Source of the DNA: CAG-177 sp963652165
GTDB lineage: Bacteria; Bacillota; Clostridia; Oscillospirales; Acutalibacteraceae
DNA: 64,000 bases
Direction: 5' to 3'
Assembly: GCA_963652165.1 (NCBI GenBank)
Contig: CAVJRM010000009.1
Coordinates: 1-64,000, forward strand
Shown here: positions 60,495 through 64,000 of the stretch, piece by piece
Layout: the number at the start of each line of letters is the position of its first letter
How positions within the stretch are numbered: position 1 is the first letter of the stretch
Translations under genes and position numbers: made by a program
Notes under the pieces: generated by a model
The model's input: only the letters and a program-made list of their open reading frames with translations
Told to the model about the DNA's origin: nothing
The model's database searches: none

Positions 60495-62011
60495 AATCTC
60501 CTATTTCCTTAATCCGCGGGAAAATAAGAGTTAAAATTTTCACTGCAATTTTTATTGTTTTGGTGCTTATGATAGGCATTGTGAATTTATTTTCCTACAG
60601 AATACTTTTTCGCACCTTCACCTATAACACCTATCGCGAGCTGTGCTCTGTGGCAGATACGATTAACGCTCTTATTCCCGATACCGGTTCTTACTACATT
60701 GATTTATATTCTCTTGCGGAAAATCGCAATGTGGATTTTGAAATTTGTGATCCCGACGGCTTTTTGATTTATACAAGCAAAGGCGCAGGCTCCGGATTAA
60801 GCAGTGAGCACTTTGCGTCTTCCGGTTCCTCAAGTTCAGATTATAACAGCATGCAGGAATCTTCAAACAGCAACAAATCCTTTTCTTACAAGAACTTTGA
60901 AGTAAAGAAAAAGCTTGCAACAAACGCAGATTATTTTATCTATACGTATAACCTTTCGTCCGGCGGAATTTTACACATATATACACCTGTGGCTAATGTT
61001 GAAAGTATTGTAGAGGTTGCAGATGAGGTTTATTCAATTTCGGCCATTGTTTTAATCATTCTTGTAAGCGTTATTTTCTTAATTATTTCCACAAGTTTCA
61101 CAAAGCCTATAGAAAAAATCAATGATGTTACAAAGAATATGGCCGCTCTTAATTTTGAGAGAAAATGCGAAGACTATGGTACAGATGAAATAGGCGAGCT
61201 GGGCAGAAGTATCAACACTCTTTCGGACACTTTGGATTCCGCTCTTCTTGACCTTAAAGATAAAAACGAGCAGCTTGAAAAAGATATTGAGCTGCGTCTC
61301 GCTCTTGATAATGCCCGTAAGAATTTCATAAGCAACGTTTCCCATGAACTAAAAACTCCCATTGCAATTATATCCGGCTATGCCGAAGGCCTTTGCGAGG
61401 GCATCAGCGACGATCCGGCGGTTATAAAGGAATATTGCAGCATAATCAACGACGAAAGTAAACGAATGAATGAACTGGTGCTGGAGCTTCTTGAGCTTTC
61501 ACGCCTTGAAAGCAAAACCGCACCATTTAACCCGGATTACTATGACATAGGCGAAGGAATCGACTCTTTAATTGAACATCTTTCGCTTCAAATTGAACAA
61601 AACGGCATTACCGTTCAAAATAATGTTCCTTTATCTTTTGAATGTTATGCACAAGGTGATAAAATTGAAATTGTGCTGAAAAATTATATTACAAACGCAA
61701 TTTCACACTGTGCAGGAGAAAAGAAAATAATTATCTCTTATGAAGATAAAGGCGAAACCATAAAATTCTCCGTTTTCAACACAGGCAAGCCCATTGCAGA
61801 CGAGGATATGCCTGAAATTTGGAGTAGTTTTTACAGGGCAGATAAAACCCATGGCAGAAGCGGCACAAGGTTTGGATTAGGCCTTTCAATAGTTAAAAGT
61901 ATTATGGATAATCACGGCTGTGCTTACAGTGCCGAAAACACCGAAAACGGCGTAATATTCAGTTTTGAGGTAGCAAAAAATTCAGATTACTATGAGAAGA
62001 AAAAGAAGTAA
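60491..62011 (+). CDS. Membrane sensor histidine kinase
   Basis: A 506-residue sensor. TM1 is at about 16-36. An extracellular domain (about 37-182) has a Ser-rich stretch. TM2 is at about 183-203, then HAMP (about 204-255). HisKA carries His285 in SNVSHELKTPIA, and the ATPase domain ends with GTRFGLGLSIVKSIM. The extracellular part is PAS/Cache-like in length but not recognised. It phosphorylates the response regulator upstream. It starts at GTG. The next lipoprotein gene begins 20 nt before its stop, suggesting that this lipoprotein belongs to the same pathway. Confidence 0.94.
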   Translation: MKSPISLIRGKIRVKIFTAIFIVLVLMIGIVNLFSYRILFRTFTYNTYRELCSVADTINALIPDTGSYYIDLYSLAENRNVDFEICDPDGFLIYTSKGAGSGLSSEHFASSGSSSSDYNSMQESSNSNKSFSYKNFEVKKKLATNADYFIYTYNLSSGGILHIYTPVANVESIVEVADEVYSISAIVLIILVSVIFLIISTSFTKPIEKINDVTKNMAALNFERKCEDYGTDEIGELGRSINTLSDTLDSALLDLKDKNEQLEKDIELRLALDNARKNFISNVSHELKTPIAIISGYAEGLCEGISDDPAVIKEYCSIINDESKRMNELVLELLELSRLESKTAPFNPDYYDIGEGIDSLIEHLSLQIEQNGITVQNNVPLSFECYAQGDKIEIVLKNYITNAISHCAGEKKIIISYEDKGETIKFSVFNTGKPIADEDMPEIWSSFYRADKTHGRSGTRFGLGLSIVKSIMDNHGCAYSAENTENGVIFSFEVAKNSDYYEKKKK

Positions 62012-64000
62012 AAAAAGAATATTCCGTGCTGCTGCCATTGCAACGGCTTTGTGCCTCATACTTTCTTCTTGTTCAGGGAGTGAAAAAGTCGGAGTTAATA
62101 CCGTTTCATCCGTAAAAAGCCGAAACATAATCAGTATAAGAGATGAAAACAGCTCTTCCGTTCATTATGCACAGAGTAATGATTCTTACTCCGAATCCGT
62201 TGTTTCCTCGGGATTTATTGAACTGAGGCTTGACAGAAGCACAAATTCTTTTGCAATTTACGATAAATCCGCAAGCGTACTTTGGAGCAGTTTGCCTATA
62301 CTTGAAGACGTATCTTCTTCCGCTGATGAAAATTGTGATTCAAGCTTGGTAACTTTAAAAATAGCCGGCGGCACAGATATTTACACCCTTAACAGTCAAG
62401 ATAATTCTTTTGCTTATGGCACGTCGTCCATAGATGTTACAGACACCGGTGCAAATTTTATTTACAACATTTTCGCAAATGAGGAAACAGCGGCAAAAGA
62501 AACATATACAGCCGATGATATAGGCTTCCGCGTGGTTTTATCCGTTACTCTTGCAGACGGTAATATGAGTGTCAGCTGCTCTTATACCAACATTACGGGC
62601 AACAAAAATGCCTATATAGAAGATATTGAAGTGCTGAACTATTTTGGCGCATATAATGATATGAGCTCCGAGAATTTTATGTTTGTGCCCGACGGGTGCG
62701 GAGCAATTATTAAAACCTCTGTTTATGATGAATCTTTTGAGCCCCTTTCTTTTGCGGTTTACGGTGAAGATCCTGCAAATCCCACTGAGGTGTCAGGGCC
62801 CGCAATCATTCCCGTTTTCGGTGTAAAATGGGGAAGCGGCGCTTTTGCCGCCGTAATCAAAGGTGATGAAGATAACAGCGACGGCAAGATTTCCGGCGGA
62901 GATTCGGTAGCCACAATAAAGGCCGAAAAGGCTATGAATTTAAGCTCTTACAATAGAGTTTATGCTGAATTTAACATTACTCCCACCGCCTATGAAGATG
63001 AAACTTTATATATCTCAAAAACTTCCGCAATAGACGAGATTGATATAATTTACAGATTTCTTTCCGGCAACAACGCTTCTTATGCAGGCATGGCCTCAGC
63101 AGTAAGAGAGCAGCTTATAAGAGACTCTGTGCTTTCAGCGGAAACTATTGATGACTCCGACTATTTGCCATTTTATGTTACACTTACAGGCGTAACGTCA
63201 AAATCTTTTGCCAAGCTTAAATATACAAAGGTACTTACGGATTTTGACGAAGCAAACGACCTTCTCATTCGTATGAAAAACAAGGGTATTAATAACATAA
63301 ATTTGGTTTATAAATCCATATTTACGGGCGGAAGCGATTCCGTGGATATTGCCGACAGCAAAATACTTTCAAAGCTCGGAGGCAGCTCTAAGCTTGATGA
63401 ACTTTACGAATATATGGTTTCACAAAATATGAATCTGTATATTGATATAAACGCAATTTCTTCGGCAAAATCTTTTTCAGACGGTTCGAGTGAAAATATC
63501 TACGGTAAAAGCATAAATTATACTCCGGAAGATTCCATCGCAGAAGCTGCGGGCAGCACGCCAAAATCAAGAAGTCTTCGTAAAATAAGTAACTTTAAAG
63601 ATGTTATATCTCAAATTCTTTCGGATATGAGAAGCAAAAACTTTTCCGGCTTTTGCCTTGATGACGTAGGCACAACCCTTTACTCTGATTTCTCGGAAAA
63701 CGGAGTTTTAAGGCAGGAGGCCTCTGAAATAATTTCTTCTAAAATTTCGCCTCTTGCAACAAGTAAAAAAATCATGGTTAACGGCGGTAATTTCTATATG
63801 CTGAAAAATGTGGATGCCGTTATAAACCTCCCCTCCACCACATCCGTTGCAAAAAGCGGTGCATATATTCCCGTTCCCTTTGTGCAGATAATTCTTCATG
63901 GCATTGCAGACTACACAAGTAAAGGCATCAACACTGTAACAGACAGTGAAAATCTGCTCAAACACATTGAATACGGCATTTGCCCCCATTATGAATGGAA
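61992..64000 (+). CDS. DUF5696-type lipoprotein (partial, runs off the window)
   Basis: An open frame from the ATG at 61992 to the window end (669 codons so far, no stop). Residues 1-27 form a lipoprotein signal with lipobox LILSSC, after a basic MRRKRSKKR start. The body matches DUF5696 by motif: FMFVPDGCGAII, IIPVFGVKWGSGAFAAVIKG, and SSYNRVYAEF. DUF5696 proteins are large exported proteins seen near sugar-transport genes. Their function is unknown. The ribosome binding site is weak (GAGG about 20 nt upstream), so translation may depend on coupling to the overlapping kinase gene. Confidence 0.8.
   Translation, partial: MRRKRSKKRIFRAAAIATALCLILSSCSGSEKVGVNTVSSVKSRNIISIRDENSSSVHYAQSNDSYSESVVSSGFIELRLDRSTNSFAIYDKSASVLWSSLPILEDVSSSADENCDSSLVTLKIAGGTDIYTLNSQDNSFAYGTSSIDVTDTGANFIYNIFANEETAAKETYTADDIGFRVVLSVTLADGNMSVSCSYTNITGNKNAYIEDIEVLNYFGAYNDMSSENFMFVPDGCGAIIKTSVYDESFEPLSFAVYGEDPANPTEVSGPAIIPVFGVKWGSGAFAAVIKGDEDNSDGKISGGDSVATIKAEKAMNLSSYNRVYAEFNITPTAYEDETLYISKTSAIDEIDIIYRFLSGNNASYAGMASAVREQLIRDSVLSAETIDDSDYLPFYVTLTGVTSKSFAKLKYTKVLTDFDEANDLLIRMKNKGINNINLVYKSIFTGGSDSVDIADSKILSKLGGSSKLDELYEYMVSQNMNLYIDINAISSAKSFSDGSSENIYGKSINYTPEDSIAEAAGSTPKSRSLRKISNFKDVISQILSDMRSKNFSGFCLDDVGTTLYSDFSENGVLRQEASEIISSKISPLATSKKIMVNGGNFYMLKNVDAVINLPSTTSVAKSGAYIPVPFVQIILHGIADYTSKGINTVTDSENLLKHIEYGICPHYEW

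Overview
The window looks like chromosomal DNA of a low-GC, Gram-positive anaerobe of the class Clostridia, most likely a gut Oscillospirales/Ruminococcaceae-type bacterium. This is inferred from gene content: split transketolase, EFR1-type flavodoxin/ferredoxin, zinc-type S14, GPH sugar transporter, GH2/GH3 glycosidases, DUF4474/DUF5067/DUF5696 proteins, GGAGG ribosome binding sites and frequent TTG/GTG starts. No rRNA, phage, transposase or CRISPR array is visible. There is one tRNA (Pro-TGG).

Layout. 1-8.7 kb: a small secreted protein, class II aldolase (minus strand), a 1032-residue GH2 beta-galactosidase, a YifB/ComM AAA ATPase, a zinc-ribbon membrane protein and a small membrane protein. 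8.9-9.7 kb: a metallophosphoesterase gene broken by frameshifts and a stop. 9.8-16.1 kb (minus): the widespread rplS-lepB-lepB-rbgA-(capA)-rnhB-yraN block followed by a polysaccharide-deacetylase lipoprotein. 16.2-17.3 kb: tRNA-Pro, thioredoxin, and a short transcription unit with a consensus promoter, a 38-codon ORF and hairpins. 17.5-20.3 kb: split transketolase plus an unknown protein. 20.3-34 kb (mostly minus): response regulator, galM, EFR1 protein, RluA-type pseudouridine synthase, TetR regulator, GPH transporter, a secreted double phosphoesterase, GH3 beta-glucosidase and RmuC. 34.3-49.2 kb (minus): a continuous S10-spc-alpha ribosomal supercluster from rpsJ to rplQ, with secY, map, a KOW protein, infA, rpmJ and rpoA. 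It is preceded by a strong promoter and a roughly 420-nt leader. 49.8-54 kb: a small hypothetical, a DUF4474 secreted protein, a divergent HTH regulator/Ser-Thr kinase pair and a zinc-ribbon DUF5067 protein. 54.4-59.7 kb: FemX-like transferase, dUTPase, alpha/beta hydrolase, rpsO and pnp. 59.8-64 kb: a response regulator, its histidine kinase and a DUF5696 lipoprotein that runs off the end.

The most unusual feature is a set of eight intergenic islands made of tandem 7-nt repeats of several sequences, alternating with mini-hairpins and a conserved core order. In three of them a hairpin lies exactly 4 nt upstream of the GGAGG of the next gene. Two other regions deserve attention. The first is the 16.8-17.3 kb unit, with a DtxR-like palindrome between perfect -35 and -10 boxes, a small ORF and a hairpin whose loop is anti-Shine-Dalgarno-like. 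The second is the rpsJ leader, which can form a terminator hairpin or a mutually exclusive longer pairing.

All calls come from reading the sequence and general family knowledge. No database search or folding program was run.
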